Shown here: positions 7,900-20,406 of the stretch, piece after piece
Layout of the letters: the number at the start of each line of letters is the position of its first letter
Position numbering within the stretch: the stretch's first letter is position 1
Assembly: GCA_009926625.1 (NCBI GenBank)
Contig: RFON01000010.1
Location: forward strand, 1 to 64,000
DNA: 64,000 nucleotides
Reading direction: 5' to 3'
From: Planctomycetota bacterium
GTDB taxonomy: Bacteria > Planctomycetota > Phycisphaerae > Phycisphaerales > SM1A02
Made by a program: the position numbers and the translations under genes
Notes under the pieces: generated by a model
Seen by the model: only the letters and a program-made list of their open reading frames with translations
Databases searched by the model: none
What the model was told of the DNA's origin: nothing

Positions 7900-9966
7900 G
7901 TGGGGCTGAATCCGCAGACCGCACTGATGCTTTCCGACTCGGGCCCGCTCGCGCGGCGACTGGGAGGCTTCGAGCAGCGGCCGCAGCAGATCGAGATGGC
8001 GGCGGCAATCGAGCGCTGCCTTGAACGCAAAGGGCGGCTGATGGTGGAAGCGGGAACAGGCGTTGGCAAGAGTTTCGCCTACCTCGTTCCAGCCATTGCG
8101 CGCGTGGTGCAGCGGCGCGAGCGCGTGCTCATCTGCACAAACACCATCGCACTGCAGGAGCAACTGGTCGACAAGGACATTCCGCTGCTGCAAGCGGTCC
8201 TGCCAGAGGAATTCTCGACGGTGCTCGTCAAGGGACGCAGCAACTATGTGTCCCTGCGGCGACTGCGCATGGCGGTGCAGCGGCAGGAACGCCTCCTGCC
8301 CGTCGAAGATGATCGCCATGCGCTTGCGGCGGTGGAGTCCTGGGCGCAAGACACCGTGGACGGCAGCACCGCGTCGCTTCCAGTGCTGCCACCGCACGGC
8401 GTCTGGGAACAGGTGCAGTCGGACGCGGGGAACTGCATGGGGCGCCGCTGCCCAACCTACGACGAGTGCTTCTACCAGCGAGCGCGCCGCCGCATGGAAG
8501 GCGGTGATCTCCTCGTCTGCAATCACGCGCTCTTCTTCAGCGACCTCGCGCTGCGCGCAGGGAGCGGTCGCGGCTTTCTTCCGCCGTACCAGCATGTCAT
8601 TCTCGACGAAGCGCATGCGATCGAGGAGATCGCGGCGGACCACTTCGGCGGATCACTCTCCGAGAGTGCGCTCGCGGGACTGCTGCGCACGCTGTGGAAC
8701 CCAGCCGTGGCGCGCGGTGTGCTCGGGAATGTGTCGCTGCGCGACGGCGGCGACGAACTTCTGCGATCTGCCCTGCGACATGTGGAAACGGTGCGCGGTG
8801 CGGCGCTCGCGTTCTTCGACGAGTGGTGGCAGTGGCGGGGCGGCCAGCCGGGCGAGGGAGAGTGCCGCATTCGCACGCCTCGGGCGATCGACGATCACTT
8901 GACCGCGCCGCTGCAGGAACTCGCGGCCACACTGCAGTTGGTGCGCGAGCGTGCGGCGGATGACTCTGTTGCGCAGGAAATCAGTGGACTCGCGCAGCGC
9001 GCATCGTCGCTGGCCGCAGCCTGTCATGCCTTGGTGACGCAGTCGCTGCGCGGCTGTGTGTACTGGATGTCGACGGCAATGAAGCGCCGCGGACGCTCAA
9101 GTGCGAGGCCGGACATCACGCTGACCGCGGCGGTGGTCGATGTCGCACCTGTCCTTGGCGAGCACCTCTTTGCGCAGGATGTCTCGGTCGTGCTGACTTC
9201 GGGAACGCTCGCCACCGTGCGCGGCGACTGCTCTGCATCGGCGCGAGCGCTCGGGATGCAGGATCCCGAAGTGCTCACGCTCGGCAGTCCTTTCGACTAT
9301 GCGCGTCAAGTGCGACTGTTCATCGAGGCGGCAGTGCCTGATCCTCGGGAATCGACGCACTTGGAGGCACTGGCTGCTCGCATCGAGTGGCATGTTGCTG
9401 AAACCGATGGTGGCGCGTTCGTGCTCTGCACGAGTTTCCGCGCGCTCCAGGAACTGGTTGAGCGCACGGAACCGTGGATGGCAACGCACGGCTATGCGGT
9501 GCATGCGCAAGGTGCCGGCGTGCCGAATGCGCTGCTGCTGAAGCGCTTTCGCGAGAGCAGGCGCAGTGTCCTCTTCGGCGTCGCGAGCTTCTGGCAGGGG
9601 ATCGATGTACGAGGCGATGCGCTCCGAAATGTCATCATCACGCGGCTGCCATTCGAGGTTCCCGATGCGCCGCTCGTGCAGGCGCGCTGCGAGGCAATCC
9701 GCGCACGCGGCGGGAACGCGTTCGCCGAGGATTCGCTGCCGCGGGCGATCCTGCGTTTCCGCCAGGGCTTCGGGCGCCTCATCCGTTCAGCCACCGACTC
9801 CGGCCGCGTGGTCGTGCTCGACCCGCGCATCGTTGGCAAGTCCTACGGGCGGCAGTTCATCGAGGCGCTTCCAAGCGGCATCGACATCCGCATCATCGGT
9901 GCGGACGGCGAGGAGATTCCATTTGATCCCGACGAACTGCAGCGCGACTTCGAGAGCGGCACCTGA
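7900..9966 (+). CDS. dinG: DinG-family ATP-dependent DNA helicase with Fe-S cluster
   Basis: A superfamily 2, XPD-like helicase of 688 residues. Walker A is VEAGTGVGKSFAY, the DEAH box is VILDEAHAIEE, and the C-terminal part has LFGVASFWQGIDVRG and the arginine-rich QGFGRLIRS motif VI. Cysteines in CMGRRCPTYDECFYQ and a further Cys in LLVCNHALF fit the 4Fe-4S cluster of this family. The start is GTG 7900 after AAGGGGAT; an ATG at 7927 is possible. DinG proteins unwind DNA with 5'-3' polarity and resolve R-loops and damaged forks. The gene converges on the DUF1501 gene, with a hairpin over both stop codons. Confidence 0.88.
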   Translation: MGLNPQTALMLSDSGPLARRLGGFEQRPQQIEMAAAIERCLERKGRLMVEAGTGVGKSFAYLVPAIARVVQRRERVLICTNTIALQEQLVDKDIPLLQAVLPEEFSTVLVKGRSNYVSLRRLRMAVQRQERLLPVEDDRHALAAVESWAQDTVDGSTASLPVLPPHGVWEQVQSDAGNCMGRRCPTYDECFYQRARRRMEGGDLLVCNHALFFSDLALRAGSGRGFLPPYQHVILDEAHAIEEIAADHFGGSLSESALAGLLRTLWNPAVARGVLGNVSLRDGGDELLRSALRHVETVRGAALAFFDEWWQWRGGQPGEGECRIRTPRAIDDHLTAPLQELAATLQLVRERAADDSVAQEISGLAQRASSLAAACHALVTQSLRGCVYWMSTAMKRRGRSSARPDITLTAAVVDVAPVLGEHLFAQDVSVVLTSGTLATVRGDCSASARALGMQDPEVLTLGSPFDYARQVRLFIEAAVPDPRESTHLEALAARIEWHVAETDGGAFVLCTSFRALQELVERTEPWMATHGYAVHAQGAGVPNALLLKRFRESRRSVLFGVASFWQGIDVRGDALRNVIITRLPFEVPDAPLVQARCEAIRARGGNAFAEDSLPRAILRFRQGFGRLIRSATDSGRVVVLDPRIVGKSYGRQFIEALPSGIDIRIIGADGEEIPFDPDELQRDFESGT

Positions 9967-9984
9967 AGCACACGGGTCAGGTGC
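9959..9984. terminator. Inverted repeat spanning two convergent stop codons
   Basis: GCACCTGA at 9959-9966 is the exact reverse complement of TCAGGTGC at 9977-9984, with a 10-base loop. The TGA of dinG and the TGA of the DUF1501 gene each lie in one arm. There is no T-run, so it is at best a weak or bidirectional terminator or an RNA-stabilising stem. Confidence 0.4.
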
Positions 9985-11266
9985 GCAGGATCGGCAGCGA
10001 GTCGTAGCGGGTGCCGAGCACCTTTGCCGAGCATCCCTTGCCTGGCGCGCTCAGCCAACGGTCCATGAGTGTTGCATAGACGCTGCGGAAATCCGTGGTG
10101 AATCGAAGGTCGCCATCGTCGAGATCCGTGAGCGATGGATGCGTGCCGTGCACGTCGGCCTTCACCTGCGTTCCAATCAGGAACATCGGTGCCGCGGTGC
10201 CGTGATCCGTGCCGCCGGACGCGTTCTGGCGAACACGCCGGCCGAACTCGCTGAAGACCATCGTGATGACGCGGTCCTCGTTGCCCTGTGCCTTCATGTC
10301 GTTCTGGAAAGCGCGGAGCGCCTCACCGACTTCGCGCATCAGGTTTCCGTGGGTGCCGGCCTGTCCACCGTGCGTGTCGAAGCCGTTGATCGATGCGTAG
10401 TACACGCGCGTCTTCATGCCGTCTCGGATCATGGCGCCGATGGACTGCATCTGTCCAGCGAGCTTCGTTCCGGGGTACTCCACCAGCGGCGACTTCGCAA
10501 TCGCCGCGCGCACGCGGTCACTCGACAGCTGCGCATCCAGCGCGGTCCGCATCAAGAACGCAGCCTGTGATCCCGGGTCGACCCCCTCGAGCGGCCCCGC
10601 GCGATTCGTGGCGTCGTAACCAGCAGCCAGACCGCCCGTCAGTTCCTTGCCGCTCCACTGATACAGGCGCGCATTCTCGAACGACACTGGATTGGCCTTC
10701 GCACCCATCATCGCCAGCGGCGCACTGCGACCGATCGCCACCTCAGCGTCGGCGGCTGGGGAACCGTTGCAGGAACAGTCGATGTAGCGGCCGATCCAAC
10801 CGTGATCGCGGCCTCCAGGCTTTCCCGTGTGCCAAATGTCCATCGACGCAAAGTGCGAACGATTTGGGTTGGGATAGCCAACGCCTTGCACGACTGCGAG
10901 GCAACCGCGATCGAGCAGATCGCGGAAGCCGGCGAGCCGCGGGTGCAATCCGATTCCCTGTGAGTCGTCCAATTGCAGCGCGCCATCCTTCGCCGTCGGC
11001 GCGCCGATGGCGAGTGCGGGGCGAGCGCGGTGGTACGCATCGGCGCCGTACGGCACGACGGTGTTCAATCCATCGTTGCCGCCGCTGAGCTGCACCACCA
11101 CGAGGATGCGATCCTCTGGTTCGCCAGGGCGGCTTGACAGCAGAGGGTCTGGCGAGAGCATCGCCATCGCCGACTGCTGGATGAACCAGGGAAGCGTCGA
11201 TGTGAGCGAGGCGAGCGTGACGCCCTGCTGCAGGAAGATGCGGCGCGAGAAGGGGGTGTGTTCCAT
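9977..11266 (-). CDS. DUF1501 protein, Tat-type signal
   Basis: A 429-residue exported protein of the DUF1501 family, which belongs to the alkaline-phosphatase/sulfatase-like fold. The N-terminus has twin arginines in FSRRIFLQQG followed by a hydrophobic stretch, as in Tat signals. Family motifs are LSGGNDGLNTVVPY near the start and VFSEFGRRVRQNASGGTDHG near the end. The start ATG 11266 is chosen from the Tat signal; the longer frame overlaps the DUF1800 gene. It lies 35 bases after the DUF1800 gene. The two families are commonly paired in planctomycetes and other phyla; their substrate is not known. Confidence 0.88.
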   Translation of the reverse strand: MEHTPFSRRIFLQQGVTLASLTSTLPWFIQQSAMAMLSPDPLLSSRPGEPEDRILVVVQLSGGNDGLNTVVPYGADAYHRARPALAIGAPTAKDGALQLDDSQGIGLHPRLAGFRDLLDRGCLAVVQGVGYPNPNRSHFASMDIWHTGKPGGRDHGWIGRYIDCSCNGSPAADAEVAIGRSAPLAMMGAKANPVSFENARLYQWSGKELTGGLAAGYDATNRAGPLEGVDPGSQAAFLMRTALDAQLSSDRVRAAIAKSPLVEYPGTKLAGQMQSIGAMIRDGMKTRVYYASINGFDTHGGQAGTHGNLMREVGEALRAFQNDMKAQGNEDRVITMVFSEFGRRVRQNASGGTDHGTAAPMFLIGTQVKADVHGTHPSLTDLDDGDLRFTTDFRSVYATLMDRWLSAPGKGCSAKVLGTRYDSLPILRT

Positions 11267-11301
11267 ACGGCGACTCCTGGTGGTGCGGCGTCTGCGTGAA
11301 A

Positions 11302-12786
11302 TCAACAGAGCTGGTACTCGGGCAGTGCAGTGGCGAGACAGAGTGCGCGAACAAGGCGGCGATCCTCCAGCGGCCCGCCAAGCGCCTCCACGGTGCTGCG
11401 GAACTGCTCGCGGCGCGCGGAGGTTGCCTCGCACGCCAGCACGAGGTCGAGCAGCGCATCGGTATCGCGCGAACGGTCGCCCGATGTCGCTGCGTCGAGC
11501 GCAGCGCGGATCGATGCGGGGTCCCATGACCCAAGGTCGCCGCCACCCTCTGGACCGGCGCCGGTCATCAAGTAGACGAGCAGGTTCTGCCGAACGAAAA
11601 GCGTCGAGGTGTTGATCCACAACTGCCCGCCCTCCCAGCCCTTCACGCTCGGTGGCATGAACAGGCTCTGTCCCATGAGGTCGGCGGCGGCGTTCACGGT
11701 GCCCATGTTTCGCACAGGTACGCCAAGTTCGCGCACTGCGCCCACCACCAACTGGACAGGCGACTTGATCATGCAGCCGCGGTTGGCTGGGTCATGAAAA
11801 TGACGGCTGAGCAGCAGCGTCCGCAAGACAGGCTTGAGGTCGTATTGCCCATCGCGCATCTTCTTCGCAAGGGCATCCACAACCCGCATCTCACTGCGTC
11901 CAGGCATGCCCGGCGCATCGTTCACCAGTGCGCGATAGAGCTTTGCGCAGACATACAGCGACGGCTCCTTTCGCGAGAGGATGATGCGCGCAAAGTCATC
12001 GCCATTCCAATTTCCCGTGCTGCCGAGGATCGTCTTCGGTCCGTCGTCGTGCCGATTCGCCACGAAGGCAAAGGTGTCGTCATCGAACGAATAGCCGGTC
12101 AGCGCGCGCGCTCCCTCCTTGATGTCCTCTTCCGTGTAGCCGTTGCCTTCACCGAGCACGAACAGTTCCATCAGTTCGCGCGCGAGATTCTCGTTCGGTC
12201 GTCCCTTGCGGCTCTCGTCGTTGTCGAGGTACTTGAGCATCGCGGGGTCGCGGAGGATGCGCATCACGAGATCGGCGAAGTTGCCCGTCGCATGCTCCCG
12301 CATCATCTGATTCTGCAGGAACATGTGGTAGCTGTTTTCGACGCCGCGGTAGCCCGTGGCAAAGTGCCCGTGCCAGAAGAGCGTCATGCGCTCCTGCATC
12401 GGGCGCCCAGTTTCGATCATCCGCTGCATCCACCACTGCTGGATCTCACGGAGTTGTTCGCGGTCTTCGCGGTCGCGTTCGTTCCGCATCTGCTGCAACT
12501 GCTGCTGGAGCCCTTCGTCCTGCCCACGGCGCGCACGAACGATCAGCTCGCGCTCCTCCTCGGTGGGATTTCGGCGAATGTCCTTGTCGAAGGTGGAAGC
12601 AGGGATCTCGGGGGCGGGAGTTCGCTCGTACTCGAGGAGCAAGTCGACCGCGTCATTGGGCTTCATCGCAGCGAGTGTTTGCACCTGTTCAGGCGGACCG
12701 CCGAATCCGGCGCGTCGAAGCAGGTGGCGTGCCGCCGAAGCGTTCCAGTCGGAGGCGCGAATGGGTTCGAGGCTGAAGTCCGTCAT
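11302..12786 (-). CDS. DUF1800 protein
   Basis: A 494-residue helical protein of the DUF1800 family, seen from HLLRRAGFGG near the N-terminus, LFWHGHFATG in the middle, and RELMELFVLGEGNGYTEED followed by ALTGYSF. The function of the family is unknown; it travels with DUF1501 proteins, as here. The start ATG 12786 overlaps the stop of the upstream membrane-protein gene in an ATGA junction, which argues for translational coupling. The longer frame to 13095 is antisense to nothing useful and overlaps the membrane-protein gene. A 30-residue Arg/Gln/Glu-rich stretch (QQQLQQMRNERDREDREQ) is likely a charged helix. Confidence 0.88.
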   Translation of the reverse strand: MTDFSLEPIRASDWNASAARHLLRRAGFGGPPEQVQTLAAMKPNDAVDLLLEYERTPAPEIPASTFDKDIRRNPTEEERELIVRARRGQDEGLQQQLQQMRNERDREDREQLREIQQWWMQRMIETGRPMQERMTLFWHGHFATGYRGVENSYHMFLQNQMMREHATGNFADLVMRILRDPAMLKYLDNDESRKGRPNENLARELMELFVLGEGNGYTEEDIKEGARALTGYSFDDDTFAFVANRHDDGPKTILGSTGNWNGDDFARIILSRKEPSLYVCAKLYRALVNDAPGMPGRSEMRVVDALAKKMRDGQYDLKPVLRTLLLSRHFHDPANRGCMIKSPVQLVVGAVRELGVPVRNMGTVNAAADLMGQSLFMPPSVKGWEGGQLWINTSTLFVRQNLLVYLMTGAGPEGGGDLGSWDPASIRAALDAATSGDRSRDTDALLDLVLACEATSARREQFRSTVEALGGPLEDRRLVRALCLATALPEYQLC

Positions 12787-13877
12787 GTCGCCGGAAGACC
12801 TTTCGTCCCATGTTTGTCCGTTGTTGCGGCCCAGAGGACAGCGAGTGCAACAATTGGTCCCCAGAGATATCCAGTTCGGCCGCCGATGAACGCGTCGGCA
12901 TAGAAGGGGGAGCAGGCAATGATGAACGCAATCAGCACCCACCGCGGCACGCGATTGCGCAGCAGCAGGGCAAACGGGAAGGCAAGCCCGTAAAACCCAA
13001 GCAGCGCCAGATAGGCCCAATCGCCCATGCTGCTGATGCCATCGGGTGCAAGTCGAACGACCCAACCCAGGGCCAGTCCACTCAGTGCAGCCCAACGCAC
13101 GGACATCGCCGTCAGTTGGGCGGGGCGGGGCAGCGCATCGACCAGGGGTGCGCTGCCTTCGCGGGCATGCGCCCCGATGGTGAACGCAAGTTGCACACTC
13201 CAGAGCGCCACGAGCGCGCCATCACGGACCGGTCCGCGCAGCGAGTCCGACCACCACATGGCGATGCCCAACAATGTGAGCGCAAACGCCGCGCCGAACA
13301 CCGCGAATGGGGCGCGCGATCCGCTGCGGAGCCGCGCGCGGTAGAAGGTCAAGTCGAGAAAGGGGCACGCAATGAATCCAAGAGCGACCGCAGGGGCGAG
13401 CGCGATTGCATCTGCAATGGGTGGCGATCCCGTTGCCTGCAGCGGCGGCATTGCGCTTGCGCGGCTGTGGGCGGCGATGGCGGCTGCGGTGGCGGCGGAA
13501 ACCACGACCGACAGCCAAAGCCACGAGCGCTCTCGAAGGAGCCGTGCGCACAGCAGCCCCGCGATGACGACCGCGAATGCGGTGAGCGATGGAAGCATCC
13601 ATCCAGCGAAGAACGCCTGATAGGCGATCGTCACCAGCGAAAACCAACCGCACAGCGGGAGCAGTTGCTCGCGCAGCGCTCGCACGCGGTCGGTCGACTG
13701 CAGCAACCCGAAACCGGCGCACCCCAGCACATTCGGCACGAAGAAAATCCAGAAGCCCGTCCATCCGTAGCGCTCGAGCATCACGAATGGCAGGAACATG
13801 CCGATGCACCAAGTCCAACTGGCAGAGCAGAAGAGCCCCCAGCCCAACGCAGAAGCAAAGCCAGTTCGTTCACGCAT
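12783..13877 (-). CDS. Multi-pass membrane protein of unknown function
   Basis: A 364-residue protein with about ten hydrophobic segments, from LGWGLFCSASWTWCIGMFLP near the start to LWGPIVALAVLWAATTD at the end. No transporter signature is recognised. Segments such as WTGFWIFFVPNVLGCAGFG carry Gly and Pro in a pattern like sodium/solute symporters or sugar permeases, but this is weak. The start at 13877 overlaps the end of the FmdB-like gene by eight bases, and its stop overlaps the DUF1800 start by four, so it sits in a tightly packed five-gene run. Confidence 0.75.
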   Translation of the reverse strand: MRERTGFASALGWGLFCSASWTWCIGMFLPFVMLERYGWTGFWIFFVPNVLGCAGFGLLQSTDRVRALREQLLPLCGWFSLVTIAYQAFFAGWMLPSLTAFAVVIAGLLCARLLRERSWLWLSVVVSAATAAAIAAHSRASAMPPLQATGSPPIADAIALAPAVALGFIACPFLDLTFYRARLRSGSRAPFAVFGAAFALTLLGIAMWWSDSLRGPVRDGALVALWSVQLAFTIGAHAREGSAPLVDALPRPAQLTAMSVRWAALSGLALGWVVRLAPDGISSMGDWAYLALLGFYGLAFPFALLLRNRVPRWVLIAFIIACSPFYADAFIGGRTGYLWGPIVALAVLWAATTDKHGTKGLPAT

Positions 13878-14154
13878 CGCGGTGAATGCTCGAGGGACCC
13901 TGTCCGGCTTTCTTCTCCCACACGCCATCGCCGGCGCGTTCGTACTTGGTGAAGCCGAGGCGGTCGAGATTCTTGTTGGACAGGCGCGATGCATCGCTGC
14001 CAAACTGCATCTGGCTCGCCACGGGGACGCGTCGCACTGGGCGCCCGTTCTCTGGGTGTTGCGTCAGTGCCGCTTCGGACATCGGCTGAAAGACCTCGAA
14101 CGCCTCGCCGTCGCTGCCGTCAGGATTCACTACGCAGTAGAGGTATGTCGGCAT
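13870..14154 (-). CDS. FmdB-like small protein lacking zinc-ribbon cysteines
   Basis: A 94-residue protein that begins MPTYLYCVVNPDGSDGEAFE. FmdB-family regulatory proteins begin MPTYxYxCxxCG with four zinc ligands; here the opening and the following FEVFQPM-x-E segment fit, but only one Cys remains, so zinc binding is improbable. The C-terminal half has SNKNLDRLGFTKYERAGDG, which suggests a conserved family of its own. The start ATG 14154 lies inside the end of the sugar isomerase gene (35-base overlap), and its end overlaps the membrane-protein start. The role is unknown. Confidence 0.65.
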   Translation of the reverse strand: MPTYLYCVVNPDGSDGEAFEVFQPMSEAALTQHPENGRPVRRVPVASQMQFGSDASRLSNKNLDRLGFTKYERAGDGVWEKKAGQGPSSIHRDA

Positions 14155-15001
14155 CGGACTGATCCAGTGTAGAACGCGCCGCCTCCAGCATCGACAGCGC
14201 CTTCGCGATGTCCGCATCCCGGCAGCGGCCCGATTCGCGTTCGATCGCCATGTGCACCGGTTGCCCGCGCCAACGAAGCGGCGCAACAACGCGCAGGAAA
14301 TCCGCCCACGGCACGACCCCTTCGCCCACGGGAACATCGCGCCCCCAGGTGCCTTCGCGGTCGGTCGGCTGAGCATCCTTGATATGGACTTGGCGAATCC
14401 ACGGTGCGAGCGCCTTGGCCGCAGCGAGTGGGTCCCCCAGGCCGTAGAGCACCATGTTTGCCGGGTCGAAGTTGACACCCACATCGTGCGGTGCGAGCGC
14501 CTCCAGCGCAGCGATCAGTGTGGTGGCGCTCTCCTGGCCCGTCTCCAGTGCACACGCGACACCGTGACGCGCAAACGCATCGGCAATGAGGCCGATTCGC
14601 TCGAGCATCGTGCGCCGCAGTGGATCTGCCGCATCATGAGGCAAGAATCCGCCGTGAAACGACACGAGTGGAATCCGATGGCGCTCTGCCAGCGCAGCCA
14701 CCTGCAGCGCCCAATCAAGGTTCGCGCACCAGTGGGCATCGCTGCGGACCCCGCCAGTCGCGGCGATGGTCTGCAGTGTGGTGTAGTCCTCCCCCGACAT
14801 TTTGAGCATGCCGCTGACGACTTCGAATCCTTCGCCGCGCAGCTGCGCAATGCAATCGTGCCACAGCGGATCAACGACGCATGGCACAAGCGAGAGTTGA
14901 ACGCGCGTCACGCCGAGGGCGCGCAGGCGATCGATGAGTGCGCGGGGCGTTTCGGGGCGCAAACTCCACGAACACACGGCGATTCTTGGGTGGGGCTGCA
15001 T
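14120..15001 (-). CDS. Sugar phosphate isomerase/epimerase family (xylose isomerase-like TIM barrel)
   Basis: A 293-residue protein of the AP-endonuclease-2/xylose isomerase-like barrel superfamily. It begins IAVCSWSLRP and has the metal-site pattern of the family: Glu in ACALETGQE, Asp in VGVNFDPANMVLYG, His in IRQVHIKDAQP and a last Glu in VHMAIERESG. Such enzymes interconvert ketoses or act on inositol derivatives; the substrate cannot be told. It is the first gene of the run that continues with the FmdB-like, membrane, DUF1800 and DUF1501 genes. It diverges from the DUF4442-like gene, with 48 bases between starts. Confidence 0.8.
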   Translation of the reverse strand: MQPHPRIAVCSWSLRPETPRALIDRLRALGVTRVQLSLVPCVVDPLWHDCIAQLRGEGFEVVSGMLKMSGEDYTTLQTIAATGGVRSDAHWCANLDWALQVAALAERHRIPLVSFHGGFLPHDAADPLRRTMLERIGLIADAFARHGVACALETGQESATTLIAALEALAPHDVGVNFDPANMVLYGLGDPLAAAKALAPWIRQVHIKDAQPTDREGTWGRDVPVGEGVVPWADFLRVVAPLRWRGQPVHMAIERESGRCRDADIAKALSMLEAARSTLDQSDADIPLLRSES

Positions 15002-15049
15002 GCACCGCCGATGCTATGATTCGGGCCCCAACGGTCCGAGACTGTCACG

Positions 15050-18329
<3,280 letters not shown>

Positions 18330-18372
18330 TCCCAGTCGGGGGGTCGTGAAGGCACCTTGGCGTTCATGGTTC

Positions 18373-19269
18373 TCAGCGCGCGATCCATCCCTGCAGCAGC
18401 GCAGTTCCCACGATGGCGGCAAGCGCGATGCGCCACCAGCCAAACAGCGCGAATCCACCGCGCCCGAGGAATCCAACGAGCCACCGCACGCTCACGACAG
18501 CACTGACAAGGGCAGCAACCAGTCCGAGGCCGATTGGCACCCATCCGCCGAGCAGTTCGACCGACCCACCCGTGGCAAGCATCTTCGATCCCTTGTAGAT
18601 GCACGCGCCGCCGAGTGTGGGAAGCGCGAGGAGGAACGAGTATCGCGCTGCCTCGCGCGGATGCATGCCGCAGGCGAGTGCCGCAACGATGGTGACCATG
18701 GACCGCGAGGTCCCTGGCACCATGGCGATGCACTGGGCGAAGCCGACCGAGATCGCAGCAAGGGCGGAGAGCGATGCGCCGGTCGGACGCGCTTGCGCAG
18801 CTGGCTGCGGCTCCGCTGCGCGACTGCGCACCGCCGGCGCAATCAGCAACATCGCCACGCCTCCCACGGCAAGCGCGCTCATCACGGGCACGCTGCCAAA
18901 GAGCAGATGTTCGATCTGTTCGTCGAAGAGTTTGCCGATCACTGCTGCCGGCAGGAACGACAGGAGCAGGTTGCGGGCAAGGCGGAGATCCGCGTCCGTC
19001 GAAACAAGCGGCAACCGACCGATGCCGCCGATCCAACGGAAGATGGCGTGCAGCATCGCGAGCACATCGTTCCGGTAGAGGCCGAGCACTGCGAGCACCG
19101 CTGCGCCCTGCACCACGATGTTGAACTGATCGATGGCACTGCGGTTGGCCTCGGTCTCGGCCAATCCGAGCGCCCGCGACAGCAAGATCAGATGCCCAGT
19201 GGAACTCACGGGCAGGTACTCGGTGATGCCCTCGACGATGCCGAGCAGGATGGCTTCGATCACCGTCAC
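18373..19269 (-). CDS. uppP: Undecaprenyl-diphosphatase
   Basis: An inner-membrane enzyme that recycles undecaprenyl diphosphate to the monophosphate for peptidoglycan and other surface polymers. The 298-residue BacA-type protein has the two conserved motifs EGITEYLPVSSTGHLIL near the N-terminus and VPGTSRSMVTI in the middle, plus about eight hydrophobic helices. The start is GTG 19269, whose last bases overlap the TGA of ilvC in a GTGA junction; this couples translation and decides the start over an upstream ATG at 19299. The middle loop (about residues 150-170) is Arg/Ala/Pro-rich and longer than usual. Confidence 0.92.
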   Translation of the reverse strand: MTVIEAILLGIVEGITEYLPVSSTGHLILLSRALGLAETEANRSAIDQFNIVVQGAAVLAVLGLYRNDVLAMLHAIFRWIGGIGRLPLVSTDADLRLARNLLLSFLPAAVIGKLFDEQIEHLLFGSVPVMSALAVGGVAMLLIAPAVRSRAAEPQPAAQARPTGASLSALAAISVGFAQCIAMVPGTSRSMVTIVAALACGMHPREAARYSFLLALPTLGGACIYKGSKMLATGGSVELLGGWVPIGLGLVAALVSAVVSVRWLVGFLGRGGFALFGWWRIALAAIVGTALLQGWIAR

Positions 19270-20288
19270 CGCGGACTCCCTTGTGTCGCGCGAAGCCACG
19301 GGAGCAGCGCGCGGACTTCGCGCCCTGCCGACTCGATACCGCTTTCGTGCAGTTCGCGCCGCAGCGCAGAGGTCTTCGGCCAGCCGTCCTTCGATTCCGC
19401 TGCCAGTCGTTTGGCGAACGATCCGTCCCGCACCGACTCGAGCATCGCGTGGAGCCGATCGCGAAGTGCGTCATCGACGATGCGCGGCGCGGCATCCACG
19501 GCACCAAAGCGCGCAGTCGGCGAGATCGACCCGAGCATGCCATCGAGCCCACGGTCGCACACCAGGTCGGCAATCTGCTTCACTTCGTGAGCGCATTCCA
19601 TGTAGGCCACGAGTGGCGGGTAGCCAGCGTTCACGAGCGTTTCATATGCCGCGCGGATCAAACCCATCAGTCCACCGCAGAGCACCGCCTGTTCCCCGAA
19701 AAGATCGGTCTCGGCTTCTGCAGCAAAGGTGGTCCGCACGATGCCCGCCCGCGCACATCCAATGGCATCCGCCCAGCCGATTCCCAGCTCCTCAGCTGCC
19801 GCGGACTGATCGCTTTCCATTGTGGCAAGCAGCGCAGGAATCCCAGTTCCTTCGAGGAAGCGTTGGCGAAGTGCGGTGCCAGGACCTTTCGGCGCAAGCA
19901 GTACCGCAGCGCGCCGTGCGGGTAATGTCACAAGCTTGAAATGCACGGAAAAACCGTGCAGAAAACCGATCACCGCCGTCGGATTCATAGCATCGAACAG
20001 CCTTGGAACGAGGACGGCATGGAGGGTGTCGGGCAGGGCGGCAATGACGAGGTCCGCTTCCGCTGCCGCATCGGAGGCATCCACTGGCGAAAATCCATCC
20101 TCCGCGGCCCTGGAGAATCCAGTTGACTCGGGCAAGGATCCAACCAGGACCTCGACCCCAGAATCACGCATATTCAGCGCATGAGCCCGCCCTTGATTGC
20201 CATAACCAATAATCGCAACCTTCTTCCCCACAAATGCTTGCCGCGCCGAAACCACCTCGCCTTCGCTCACAAGATCCGATTTCGTCAC
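19266..20288 (-). CDS. ilvC: Ketol-acid reductoisomerase
   Basis: Second step of valine and isoleucine synthesis: it isomerises and reduces acetolactate or acetohydroxybutyrate with NAD(P)H and magnesium. The 340-residue length fits the short class I form. Motifs are VAIIGYGNQGRAHALNMRDS (nucleotide fold), LLAPKGPG, ETDLFGEQAVLCGG with its metal-binding Asp and Glu, and YMECAHEVKQIADL with the second Glu. No other ilv or leu gene is adjacent; ilvA is 29 kb away on the other strand. Its stop overlaps the uppP start. The upstream 118 bases to the PilZ gene form a divergent intergenic region. Confidence 0.92.
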   Translation of the reverse strand: MTKSDLVSEGEVVSARQAFVGKKVAIIGYGNQGRAHALNMRDSGVEVLVGSLPESTGFSRAAEDGFSPVDASDAAAEADLVIAALPDTLHAVLVPRLFDAMNPTAVIGFLHGFSVHFKLVTLPARRAAVLLAPKGPGTALRQRFLEGTGIPALLATMESDQSAAAEELGIGWADAIGCARAGIVRTTFAAEAETDLFGEQAVLCGGLMGLIRAAYETLVNAGYPPLVAYMECAHEVKQIADLVCDRGLDGMLGSISPTARFGAVDAAPRIVDDALRDRLHAMLESVRDGSFAKRLAAESKDGWPKTSALRRELHESGIESAGREVRALLPWLRATQGSPR

Positions 20289-20406
20289 TCCTTGAGGCTA
20301 ACAAAAGAACCTTTCGACTTGCATGTTCGTAAATGAAATGCACATTGACGAGCAGCGGAACTATTCCGCCAATTGTTCAGGCATTGTTCCCGTTTGGACG
20401 ATAACC

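Noticed and set aside
11794-12903. 369-codon plus-strand open frame
   Set aside because: Antisense to the DUF1800 gene, which has clear family motifs.
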